This document shows, in pieces, positions 1 through 6,400 of a stretch of DNA of 8,640 nt. Every line of letters starts with the position of its first letter. Positions within the stretch are counted from its first letter, which is position 1. Below the pieces are notes generated by a model. It did no database searches, was not told where the DNA came from, and was given only the letters and a program-made list of their open reading frames with translations. Origin of the DNA: JBOHRE01 sp050732635 (lineage in GTDB: Bacteria; Gemmatimonadota; Gemmatimonadetes; Longimicrobiales; RSA9); contig JBOHRE010000121.1 of the NCBI GenBank assembly GCA_050732635.1, forward strand, positions 1 to 8,640, read 5' to 3'. Both the position numbers and the translations under genes were made by a program.

Positions 1-119
1 GCGTGGCCGTGCTCGCCGGCGTATGGCGTGCGACGGATGCCGCGGCCGCCGCGCGCGCGTACCTTGACGCGCTGTCCGCCGCTGGCGGTCCGCGGACCGG
101 TGCGGCCGGGAACGGGTAG
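1..119 (+). CDS. thiE: Thiamine phosphate synthase, C-terminal end (partial)
   Basis: This is the 3' end of a gene that begins before the window. It is read in the frame starting at base 3 and ends at a TAG (117-119). The 38 visible codons begin VAVLAGVW and continue through a run of alanines to AYLDAL. This resembles the C-terminal end of ThiE, where a GVAV strand of the TIM barrel is followed by a short loop and a terminal helix rich in Ala and Arg. ThiE joins the thiazole phosphate made with ThiS and ThiG to the hydroxymethylpyrimidine diphosphate, giving thiamine phosphate in the cytoplasm. The position 29 bases before thiS supports the call, because these genes are often adjacent. The identification rests on a short stretch plus context. 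A different TIM-barrel enzyme cannot be fully excluded. Any TPP riboswitch would lie upstream, outside the window. Confidence 0.65.
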   Translation, partial: VAVLAGVWRATDAAAAARAYLDALSAAGGPRTGAAGNG

Positions 120-148
120 CCAAGCAGCGGAGTCACGAGAATCGGCTG

Positions 149-364
149 ATGAACGTCAGAACTGTCGCGATCCAGTTGAACGGGGAAGCTCGCCGCGTGC
201 GTGCGGGACTCGATCTGGCCCGGCTCCTCGAGGAGCTCGGGCTGGATCGTCGACTGGTCGTGGTCGAGCACAACCGCGAGATCATGGACCGGGCTCGACT
301 CGAGGGCGTCGAGGTGCGCGAGGGCGACTCGATCGAGCTCGTCCATTTCGTCGGGGGTGGCTGA
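149..364 (+). CDS. thiS: Sulfur carrier protein ThiS
   Basis: This is a 71-residue ubiquitin-fold protein, close to the usual 65-70 residues of ThiS. The N-terminal strand contains the family pattern IQLNGEAR (residues 8-15). Near the end is EGDSIELVHFVGGG, which finishes in the required C-terminal Gly-Gly. ThiF-type enzymes adenylate that tail and convert it to a thiocarboxylate, which donates sulfur to thiazole formation by ThiG. The gene follows the thiE-like end by 29 bases and overlaps the first base of thiG (TGATG), so the two are probably translated together. A weak GAGA-type ribosome binding site lies about eight bases before the ATG. No thiF or thiO is visible here, so the activating enzyme must be encoded elsewhere. 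Confidence 0.95.
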   Translation: MNVRTVAIQLNGEARRVRAGLDLARLLEELGLDRRLVVVEHNREIMDRARLEGVEVREGDSIELVHFVGGG

Positions 365-1170
365 TGAGCACGCCAACCATGGCGGCGCCGGTCGTCGATG
401 ACGCGCCGCTCACCATTGCAGGTCAGGAGCTGCGGTCGCGACTGATCGTCGGCACCGGCAAGTACCGCGACAACCGAACCATGGTGCGGGCCATCGAGGC
501 GTCGGGCGCCGGGATGGTGACGGTCGCCGTGCGCCGTGTCGACCTCGATCGCAGCAAGGAAGAGGGCGTGCTGTATCACCTGGACCCCGAGCGCGTCCGG
601 CTGCTGCCCAACACCGCGGGCTGCTACACCACCGAGGAGGCTGTCCGTTACGCCCGGCTGGCGCGGGCGGCCGGATTCGGCGACCTGCTGAAGCTGGAGG
701 TCATCGGCGATGAGCGGACGCTGCTGCCCGATGTGCAGGCGACGCTGGAGGCGGCACGCTTGCTCGTGCAGGAAGGATTTCAGGTACTCGCGTACACCAA
801 CGAGGACGTCGTCACTGCGCTCCGCCTCGAGGACGCCGGCTGCGCCGCGGTCATGCCATTGGCCAGCCCCATCGGTAGCGGCCTCGGCCTCGTCAACCCC
901 TACTACGTGCGCGAGATCAAGGCGCGTCTCGACGTACCGGTGATCGTCGACGCGGGTGTCGGCACGGCGTCCGACGCCTGCATCACGATGGAGCAGGGCG
1001 TCGATGGCGTGCTGATGAACACGGCGATCGCCGCCGCACGCGACCCGGTCGCGATGGCTGGCGCCATGCGCCTTGCGATCGACGCGGGCCGGCTGGCCTA
1101 CCTGGCCGGCCGTATGCCGAAGCGCGAAGTGGCCGTGCCCTCCACACCGACGCGGGGCATGCTCGATTGA
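364..1170 (+). CDS. thiG: Thiazole synthase ThiG
   Basis: ThiG is a TIM-barrel enzyme that condenses deoxyxylulose 5-phosphate, dehydroglycine and the sulfur of ThiS thiocarboxylate into the thiazole phosphate of thiamine. The 268-residue product has the normal family length. Visible motifs are LIVGTGKY (27-34), NTAGC (83-87), KLEVIGD (110-116) and PLASPIGSGLG (165-175), followed by DAGVGTASDA (196-205) and GVLMNTAIA (215-223). Lys110 in KLEV matches the family's Schiff-base lysine, and the glycine-rich loops match the phosphate-binding segments. I chose the ATG at 364, which overlaps the thiS stop and has a GGGGGTGG stretch just upstream. The open frame runs back to base 28, but that extension is low-complexity Arg/Pro sequence covering thiS and is not part of the protein. 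The thiG stop overlaps the start of rsmB by four bases. Confidence 0.96.
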   Translation: MSTPTMAAPVVDDAPLTIAGQELRSRLIVGTGKYRDNRTMVRAIEASGAGMVTVAVRRVDLDRSKEEGVLYHLDPERVRLLPNTAGCYTTEEAVRYARLARAAGFGDLLKLEVIGDERTLLPDVQATLEAARLLVQEGFQVLAYTNEDVVTALRLEDAGCAAVMPLASPIGSGLGLVNPYYVREIKARLDVPVIVDAGVGTASDACITMEQGVDGVLMNTAIAAARDPVAMAGAMRLAIDAGRLAYLAGRMPKREVAVPSTPTRGMLD

Positions 1171-2477
1171 GCGCGACTCCGGCTCGCCGCGCCGCACTCG
1201 ACACACTGCGCGCGGTGCGCCGGGGCGAGCTTCTCGACCGGGCCATGCACACGCGCCTGGATCGCCTCGACGCGCGTGAGCGCAGCTTTGCCCATGAGCT
1301 GGCGTACGGCACCGTGCGCTTGCGCGGCCGGCTCGATCATCTGCTCGACCAGTTGCTCCGCGATGGCACCCGCTCGGTGGACCCCGATGTCCTGGATGTC
1401 CTGCGGTTGGGCGCGTATCAGCTCCTCGAGCTGGACGCCGTGCCCGAGTATGCGGCGGTGTCGCAGACGGTCGAGCTGGCCCGGGAGGCCGGCGGCGCGG
1501 GAGCCGCCCGCCTGACGAACGGTGTGCTGCGCGCGTTGAAGCGACGCCAGGCCGAGCTGGGGTTCCCGGATCCGCAGCGCGCGACGATCCAACACCTGGT
1601 GGCCTGGGGCGCACACCCGCAGTGGTTGGTCGAGCGCTGGGTCGCGCGTTTCGGTGACGCGCAGACGAAGGCCCTGATCGAAGCGAACAACCGTCGCCCG
1701 CAGCTGTATCTACGTCCGATCGGGCGGTCGGCCGATCAGGCCGTGAGCGAGTTGTGCCGCGCCGGGTACGACAGCGAGGTCGTGTCGTTCGCACCGGACG
1801 CCGTGCGCGTCATCACCGTCGCGCCCATCGGCACTGTGCTGGCGGCGACGCAGGCGGTGGTGCAGGATCCGGCGGCTGGGCTGGTGACCCGTTATGCCGC
1901 CTTTGCGCAGGGGGCGGACGTGCTCGACCTCTGTGCTGCACCCGGCGGCAAGGCGTTGACGCTCGCCGCGGCGGGACACAGCATCTTGGCGCTCGACGTC
2001 TCGTTCGAGCGGCTGCGCTTGCTGGCGGCGGGTCGCAGCAGGCTGGCCGGCGCGCTGGCGGCGCCGGTCCGGATCGCGGTGGCCGATGCGCGGCGGCCGC
2101 CTCTGCGGCGGGCGGAAGCGGTGCTGCTCGATGCTCCCTGCACGGGCACCGGCACGCTGCGCCGTCATCCCGACGGGAAATGGCGGCTGCGCGCCGATGA
2201 CCTCGCGGCGTTGGTCTCGCTTCAGCGCGAGCTTCTGGACGCGGCAGCGTCGCTGGTCGGCGCTGGCGGCGTGCTCGTGTACGCGACCTGCTCGCTCGAG
2301 CCAGAGGAGAATGAAGACCAGGTGACTGGATTTCTGGAGCGACACGCGGAGTTCGAGACGGCACCGCCTGCGGGGATCGACGCGGGGCTGCTCGATGACC
2401 ACGGTTGGCTGAGCGTGCTGCCACACCGCTGGGGTGTCGATGGCGCCTTTGCGGCGCGGCTGGTACGGCATGGCTGA
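1167..2477 (+). CDS. rsmB: 16S rRNA (cytosine-967-C5)-methyltransferase RsmB
   Basis: RsmB methylates C967 of 16S rRNA using S-adenosylmethionine. The 436-residue protein has the full two-part architecture. A NusB-like helical RNA-binding domain covers about 5-130 and contains RSFAHELAYGTV (39-50), typical of this family. The Rossmann methyltransferase domain covers about 230-436. In it, DLCAAPGGK (254-262) is the SAM-binding motif I, DAPCTGTGTLRRHPD (322-336) carries Cys325, and YATCSLEPEEN (372-382) carries Cys375. The two cysteines correspond to the release and nucleophile residues of RNA m5C methyltransferases. The start is most likely TTG at 1167, overlapping the thiG stop by four bases. 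Starting later would cut into the conserved ARRAALDTL helix. A GGGG stretch lies nine bases before it. In many bacteria rsmB follows def and fmt; here it follows thiG instead. Confidence 0.95.
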   Translation: MSATPARRAALDTLRAVRRGELLDRAMHTRLDRLDARERSFAHELAYGTVRLRGRLDHLLDQLLRDGTRSVDPDVLDVLRLGAYQLLELDAVPEYAAVSQTVELAREAGGAGAARLTNGVLRALKRRQAELGFPDPQRATIQHLVAWGAHPQWLVERWVARFGDAQTKALIEANNRRPQLYLRPIGRSADQAVSELCRAGYDSEVVSFAPDAVRVITVAPIGTVLAATQAVVQDPAAGLVTRYAAFAQGADVLDLCAAPGGKALTLAAAGHSILALDVSFERLRLLAAGRSRLAGALAAPVRIAVADARRPPLRRAEAVLLDAPCTGTGTLRRHPDGKWRLRADDLAALVSLQRELLDAAASLVGAGGVLVYATCSLEPEENEDQVTGFLERHAEFETAPPAGIDAGLLDDHGWLSVLPHRWGVDGAFAARLVRHG

Positions 2478-3165
2478 GCGTCCCGGTGTTGGTATGCTCG
2501 GTGACTCGATCCGCCGCAGGCGGCGCGGACTCGGGGCACCGCCGCCGCCACGCCGGCGTCCGGCCCCCCGGCCGCGCTGGGGGCGGCGACTGACGATCGG
2601 CCTCGGCGTCGTGCTCGGCACCTTCATCCTGGGCTACGGCATCGCGGCACTGCTCCTGTACCCGCCGCCGAGCGACAGCAGCGAGCCCGGCGTGGAGGTT
2701 CCCGAGCTGGTGGGTGAAACGCTGGAGGTAGCGCGGCTGCGGCTCGAGCGCGCTGGCCTCGAGCTCGGCGACCTGACGGAGCTGCCGCTGGCTGGCGCGC
2801 CGAACGGCGTCGTGGTGGCCCAGAGTACGCTGGGCGGACAGCGGCTGCCGCGTGGCTCGACGGTCGGTGTCGGCATCGCGCGCCTGGCGCGCGATGCGCC
2901 CGTGCCGCATGTGGTGGGACTGCCGTCCGACGTGGCCGTGCGCATCCTGGACCGCCTCGGCCTGCGCGCACGGCGAAGCGACATCGTGGCCAACGCGCCG
3001 GCCGGCCAGGTGCTGCGAGTCGAGCCACGGCCGGGCGCGTCGGTGCCCGTGCCCGGGCCGGTGACCCTGGTGGTGAGCAGTGGGCCGCCCGCGACGGCCA
3101 TCGAGGCGCCGCGCGACACCGGACTGGTCCGCCTGCCACCGCTCGACACGACCGAGTCGCGATGA
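2470..3165 (+). CDS. Membrane-anchored protein with two PASTA domains
   Basis: The 231-residue product has a cytoplasmic N-terminal segment of about 40 residues that is very rich in Arg and Pro. One transmembrane helix follows (about 41-64), then two PASTA domains outside the membrane (about 75-138 and 143-206), and a short polar tail. Each PASTA unit shows the family pattern: VPELVG or VPHVVG at its start, a helix with an (L)xRAGL or DRLGL end, and a closing PRGSTV or VPGPVTLVVSSG strand. PASTA domains are known from penicillin-binding proteins and Ser/Thr kinases, where they can bind peptidoglycan fragments. No kinase or transpeptidase domain is present, so this is a standalone PASTA protein and its function is unknown. 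I chose ATG 2470, which overlaps rsmB by eight bases. ATG 2494 is also possible. An upstream in-frame ATG at 2434 would overlap rsmB by 44 bases and is less likely. Confidence 0.85.
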   Translation: MAERPGVGMLGDSIRRRRRGLGAPPPPRRRPAPRPRWGRRLTIGLGVVLGTFILGYGIAALLLYPPPSDSSEPGVEVPELVGETLEVARLRLERAGLELGDLTELPLAGAPNGVVVAQSTLGGQRLPRGSTVGVGIARLARDAPVPHVVGLPSDVAVRILDRLGLRARRSDIVANAPAGQVLRVEPRPGASVPVPGPVTLVVSSGPPATAIEAPRDTGLVRLPPLDTTESR

Positions 3166-3710
3166 GCCGCTGGAGCGCGCCGATCCTCGTCTGCTTGGCC
3201 GTGCTGGGGCTGATCGCGCTCGGCTACACGCAGCGAGCCCGCTACGAGATCATCGGGCCGGGCAGCATTGCGCCGGCATACGCCGCCACCACGCTGGACG
3301 GCGATACGCTCGGTCTCGAATCACTGCGGGGTCGCGTCGTGCTGCTCAATGTGTGGGCGACCTGGTGCACGCCGTGTCGCACCGAGATGCCCTCGCTGGA
3401 GCGCCTCTACACCGAGTTGCACGGGCGCGGGCTCGACGTGGTCGCGGTCAGTGTGGATGCGCCACCCGGTCGGATCGGCGCGTTCGGCCAGGCGGGCGCG
3501 CGCGTCGCGCCGTTCGTCGCGCAGCTCGCCCTGACGTTCCCGATCCTGCTCGATCCCCACGGCCGGGTGCTCGATGACTTCGGCGTTGTGGGGCTGCCCA
3601 CCACCTTCATCATCGATCGTCGCGGCATCATTCGTGACAAGATCGTTGGCGGCCGCATCTGGGACGAGGGCGACGCCGCCCGCCGGATCCGACGCTTACT
3701 CGAGGACTGA
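3162..3710 (+). CDS. TlpA/ResA-like membrane-anchored thiol-disulfide oxidoreductase
   Basis: The product has 182 residues. A hydrophobic N-terminal segment (about 6-22) probably acts as an uncleaved signal anchor, placing the rest outside the cytoplasmic membrane. The remainder is a thioredoxin fold of the AhpC/TSA-Redoxin type. It contains LRGRVVLLNVWATWC, then the active-site motif WCTPC with Cys69 and Cys72, PSLERLY (77-83), and GLPTTFIID (144-152) with the cis-proline Pro146. This family reduces specific disulfides in extracytoplasmic proteins, for example apocytochrome c for ResA/CcmG. No cytochrome c maturation gene or CcdA/DsbD electron donor is visible, so the substrate is unknown. 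The start overlaps the PASTA gene stop by four bases (ATGA). The next gene begins two bases after the stop. Confidence 0.9.
   Translation: MSRWSAPILVCLAVLGLIALGYTQRARYEIIGPGSIAPAYAATTLDGDTLGLESLRGRVVLLNVWATWCTPCRTEMPSLERLYTELHGRGLDVVAVSVDAPPGRIGAFGQAGARVAPFVAQLALTFPILLDPHGRVLDDFGVVGLPTTFIIDRRGIIRDKIVGGRIWDEGDAARRIRRLLED
3702..3706 (+). promoter_or_regulatory. Ribosome binding site for the YbbR-domain gene
   Basis: GAGGA lies six bases before the GTG at 3713, inside the last codons of the thioredoxin-like gene. It supports GTG as the true start of the YbbR-domain gene. Confidence 0.6.
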
Positions 3711-3712
3711 GC

Positions 3713-4444
3713 GTGCCGCAGCTGTCCGATCTCGTCGCGCGCAACCTGTGGCTGAAGCTGGCCGCACTCGGACTCGCACTGCTGCTGTGGAGCGTGGTCC
3801 GTGCCGATGCGCCCGCGCGCGCGACGGTGAGCTCGGTGCCGATCGAAGTGCTGCTCGAGGACCCGGCCTGGGTCGTCGTCGACACGCCGAGTCCGCCCAC
3901 CGCGAGCATCGTCTTCACCGGCTCGGCGCGCGAGCTGCTGCGCCTGCTCGGCGAGACGCCCCGCATCGTGTTGCCCGTCGACAACGTCAACGACAGCCTG
4001 CAATCCTACGCGCTCAGCACGCCCATGGTGCGCATGGGCGGCCCCGTCGAGGCCGGCCGCATCGCCGAAATCCGACCCGCGCGAGTGCGGCTTCAGTTCG
4101 AGCGCGTCGACAACGTGTTGCGACCCGTCGCCGTGCGCACGCGCGGCGAGCTGCCCGTCGGCGTGCGCCTGGACGGCCGCGTCCGCGCGGAGCCCGCCTA
4201 CGTCCAGGTGACCGGCCCGCGCTCCCGCATCGTGCGGCTCGACTCGGTGCCGCTGCAGCCGTTCGACATCAGCGGACTCACCGAGCCGGAGACCCTGCAC
4301 GTGCGCATCGATACCAGCGCTGTGCGGACCCTGCGCATTGCACCGAGCGAGGTGGCGGTGATCGTGCCCGCCGAGCCGGTGCCCGACAGCCTGCTCAGCG
4401 GGCGCCGCGGTGCCGCAGCGGACACCACGCGCGGGAGACCATGA
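3713..4444 (+). CDS. YbbR-domain membrane-anchored protein (CdaR-like)
   Basis: The 243-residue product starts with NLWLKLAALGLALLLWSVV (11-29). This amphipathic-then-hydrophobic anchor is characteristic of YbbR proteins. Two YbbR-type beta domains follow, about 34-131 and 135-218. The second carries the family signature VQVTGPRSRIVRLDSV (164-179). The tail after about 220 is polar and probably disordered. In Firmicutes the YbbR protein CdaR sits next to the diadenylate cyclase CdaA and modulates c-di-AMP synthesis. Here the neighbours are a thioredoxin-like gene and tsaD, and no cyclase is visible in the window. A CdaA-regulating role is therefore only a family-based possibility. The start is GTG 3713, two bases after the previous stop and preceded by GAGGA. 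Firmicute CdaR usually has more YbbR repeats, so this is a short form. Confidence 0.85.
   Translation: MPQLSDLVARNLWLKLAALGLALLLWSVVRADAPARATVSSVPIEVLLEDPAWVVVDTPSPPTASIVFTGSARELLRLLGETPRIVLPVDNVNDSLQSYALSTPMVRMGGPVEAGRIAEIRPARVRLQFERVDNVLRPVAVRTRGELPVGVRLDGRVRAEPAYVQVTGPRSRIVRLDSVPLQPFDISGLTEPETLHVRIDTSAVRTLRIAPSEVAVIVPAEPVPDSLLSGRRGAAADTTRGRP
4433..4437 (+). promoter_or_regulatory. Ribosome binding site deciding the tsaD start
   Basis: GGGAG lies eight bases before the GTG at 4446, inside the end of the YbbR gene. It favours GTG 4446 over an in-frame ATG at 4410, which would add 12 residues without family resemblance and overlap the YbbR gene by 35 bases. Confidence 0.7.
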
Positions 4445-4445
4445 G

Positions 4446-5480
4446 GTGAGCGACGTTGCCCCGCTCGTGCTCGGCCTCGAGACCTCCTGCGATGAGACCT
4501 CCGCCGCAGTCCTGCGCGGCGACCGCGAGCTGCTCGGCCACACCATCCTGTCCCAGGACGCGCACGCCGTCTTCGGCGGCGTCGTGCCGGAAATCGCATC
4601 ACGCGCGCACCTTCGCGTCATCGATCAGGTCGTCGAGCGCACGCTCGCCGACGCCGCCGTCCGCTCGAGCGACCTCGACGCAATCGCCGTCACCGCCGGG
4701 CCCGGACTGATCGGCGCGCTGCTGGTCGGCGTGGCCTGGGCCAAGGGTGCCGCCTTCGCGCTGCACAAACCGCTCGTCGCGGTGCATCACATGGAGGCGC
4801 ACCTGTTCGCCACCTCGCTCGAGGATCCGCAGGCCGCGCCTCCGTTCGTGGCACTGCTCGTTTCGGGCGGTCACACCATGCTGCTGCAGGTGCCGGCTTG
4901 GGGCGTCTATTGCATGCTCGGCGCGACCCGCGATGATGCCGCCGGCGAGGCCTTCGACAAGGTCGGCAAGATCCTCGGCCTCGGCTTTCCTGGAGGTCCG
5001 GCCATCGAGCGCGAAGCGCGCGCCGGCGACGCCGCCGCGCATGATTTCCCGCGCCCGATGATCGCCGAGGGATACGACTTTTCTTTCTCCGGACTCAAGA
5101 CCGCCGTGCTCAACCGTGTGCGCGCGCTGGAAGCCGCCGACCGCCTGGGCGCGGAGGTCGCGAACCTCGCCGCCGCCTTTCAGGAAGCCGTCATCGAGGT
5201 GCTGGTCGAGAAGACGATGCGTGCCGTCGCCGAAACCGGTTGCGCTCGCGTCGTGCTCGGCGGCGGTGTCGCGGCCAGTCGTCTGCTGCGTGAACGGCTC
5301 GCGCAGCGGCTCGGCGACGCCGGCCAGTTGCATTTCCCCAGCCCGCGCCTGGCCACCGACAACGCCGCCATGGTCGCGCGTGCCGGCCTGTTCCATTACC
5401 AGCGCGGCGATACCGCACCGCTCGATCTCGCCGCGCGCGCCGACCTGCCGTTTCCGGGGCTGGACCGCGGCCCGTGCTGA
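4446..5480 (+). CDS. tsaD: tRNA N6-adenosine threonylcarbamoyltransferase TsaD
   Basis: TsaD transfers the threonylcarbamoyl group from threonylcarbamoyl-AMP onto A37 of ANN-decoding tRNAs, working with TsaB and TsaE in the cytoplasm. The product is 344 residues, as expected for the bacterial family. It opens with VLGLETSCDETSAAVL (8-23). HHMEAH (114-119) supplies the metal-binding His115 and His119, and ATDNAAMV (303-310) supplies the third ligand, Asp305. Other conserved stretches are VPEIASRAH (47-55), LLVSGGHT (137-144), DDAAGEAFDKVGK (163-175), FSFSGLKTA (212-220) and LGGGVAAS (271-278). The GTG start follows the YbbR stop by one base and has a good GGGAG site. The 3' end overlaps the phosphoesterase gene by seven bases. 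The partner genes tsaB, tsaE and tsaC are not in the window. Confidence 0.97.
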   Translation: MSDVAPLVLGLETSCDETSAAVLRGDRELLGHTILSQDAHAVFGGVVPEIASRAHLRVIDQVVERTLADAAVRSSDLDAIAVTAGPGLIGALLVGVAWAKGAAFALHKPLVAVHHMEAHLFATSLEDPQAAPPFVALLVSGGHTMLLQVPAWGVYCMLGATRDDAAGEAFDKVGKILGLGFPGGPAIEREARAGDAAAHDFPRPMIAEGYDFSFSGLKTAVLNRVRALEAADRLGAEVANLAAAFQEAVIEVLVEKTMRAVAETGCARVVLGGGVAASRLLRERLAQRLGDAGQLHFPSPRLATDNAAMVARAGLFHYQRGDTAPLDLAARADLPFPGLDRGPC

Positions 5481-6337
5481 CCCTGCTGCATATCTCCGAT
5501 CTCCACTTCGGGCCGCCCTATCAGCCGCCCATCGGCGAGGCCGTGCTGCGCGCGACCGCCGAGCTGTCACCCGATGTCATCGTCGCCAGCGGCGATTTCA
5601 CGCAGCGCGCGAAACGCGAGCAGTTCGAGGCTGCGCGCGCCTTTCTCGACCGGCTGCCGCCCGTGCCACTGGTCGTCACGCCCGGCAACCACGATGTGCC
5701 GCTGTATCGTGTCGTGGAACGCCTCACCGATCCCTACCGCTGGTACCGCCACTTCATCGCGGCGGAGCTGAATACGGTCCTGCGCATCGAGAACGCGACG
5801 ATCGTCAGCATCAACTCGACCGCGCCGTTGCGAGCGATCACGAACGGCCGCATCGATGATGCGCAACTCGAGTTCTGTGGCCGCGCCTTTGCCGACGCCC
5901 GCGCCTCCGACGCGCGGATCGTCGTCGCGCACCATCATTTCGCGCCCGCACCGGATTATGAGGGCGGCGAAGTCATGCCCGGCGCCCAGCACGCCCTCGA
6001 GCGGTTCCAGGCGATGCGCGTCGACCTCGTGCTGGGCGGCCACCTGCATCGCGCATACATCGGCAACTCACTCGACGTGTATTCCGGCGTCGATCGCGAT
6101 CATGGCGTGATCATCGTGCAGAGCGGAACGACGACATCACGGCGCGGCCGCGCCCGCGAGCGCGAGAAGAATTCCTTCAATGTCGTGCGCGTGGGCGAAG
6201 ACATCATCCGCATCACCCACTACATGTATTTCACCGATGTCGATGGTTTCGCGCCGGTCAGCCGTCACGTCTTTCCCCGCTCCAGCAACATGTTCCTGAC
6301 CCTGCCGCCCGATCGACGGCCACAGGAATGGGCGTAG
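5474..6337 (+). CDS. Calcineurin-like metallophosphoesterase (CpdA/Icc-type)
   Basis: The 287-residue protein carries the five-motif dimetal phosphoesterase core. HISDLHFG (6-13) gives Asp9 and His11, and SGDFT (39-43) gives Asp41. PGNHD (70-74) gives Asn72 and His73, VAHHHF (151-156) gives the next histidine, and GGHLH (188-192) gives His190 and His192. The motif spacing resembles the CpdA/Icc group of class III cyclic nucleotide phosphodiesterases and relatives, but substrates in this family vary too much to predict. After the core there is a C-terminal part of about 65 residues. It starts with a basic stretch (RRGRARERE), continues with predicted beta strands and ends in a Pro/Arg-rich tail. 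There is no signal peptide or membrane segment, so it is cytoplasmic. The GTG start lies inside the end of tsaD with a seven-base overlap and no clear ribosome binding site, which suggests translational coupling. Confidence 0.88.
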   Translation: MLTLLHISDLHFGPPYQPPIGEAVLRATAELSPDVIVASGDFTQRAKREQFEAARAFLDRLPPVPLVVTPGNHDVPLYRVVERLTDPYRWYRHFIAAELNTVLRIENATIVSINSTAPLRAITNGRIDDAQLEFCGRAFADARASDARIVVAHHHFAPAPDYEGGEVMPGAQHALERFQAMRVDLVLGGHLHRAYIGNSLDVYSGVDRDHGVIIVQSGTTTSRRGRAREREKNSFNVVRVGEDIIRITHYMYFTDVDGFAPVSRHVFPRSSNMFLTLPPDRRPQEWA

Positions 6338-6386
6338 TCCTTGCGCCGGCACGGCTGCCACGGCCGGGGTTCACAACCATGGGCGC

Positions 6387-6392
6387 GGGAGG
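6387..6392 (+). promoter_or_regulatory. Strong ribosome binding site for the AsmA/TamB-like gene
   Basis: GGGAGG lies eight bases before the GTG at 6401. It is the strongest Shine-Dalgarno match in the window and fixes the start. The rest of the 63-base gap (6338-6400) shows no convincing sigma70-type promoter. Confidence 0.75.
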
Positions 6393-6400
6393 CTTAGGGC

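Larger units (their letters stand above)
1..6337 (+). other. Probable single operon, thiE-like gene to metallophosphoesterase
   Basis: Nine same-strand genes follow each other with these junctions: 29 bases between the thiE-like end and thiS, then overlaps of 1, 4, 8 and 4 bases, gaps of 2 and 1 bases, and a 7-base overlap. There is no room for an internal promoter or terminator outside coding sequence. The promoter must lie upstream of the window. The unit mixes thiamine synthesis, RNA modification and envelope proteins. The grouping is inferred from spacing alone. Confidence 0.7.

Noticed and set aside
28..363. N-terminal extension of the thiG frame
   Set aside because: It overlaps the clear thiS gene and reads as Arg/Pro/Gly-rich low-complexity sequence. 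ThiG of normal length starts at 364.
133..1794. A 553-codon open frame on the minus strand across thiS, thiG and rsmB
   Set aside because: It has the same shadow character, with Arg/Pro/Thr-rich low-complexity sequence opposite strongly conserved genes.
2434..2469. Earlier ATG for the PASTA protein
   Set aside because: It would overlap rsmB by 44 bases. The ATG at 2470 gives the short overlap typical of this operon, although the true start is not proven.
3192..3194. Cysteine 11 of the TlpA-like protein as a lipoprotein attachment site
   Set aside because: The residues before it (ILV) do not fit a lipobox, which needs a small residue just before the cysteine. The segment looks like a plain signal anchor.
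6346..6367. CCGGC/GCCGG inverted repeat after the metallophosphoesterase gene
   Set aside because: It has only five pairs, a 12-base loop and no T-tract. Such repeats are expected by chance in DNA this rich in G and C.
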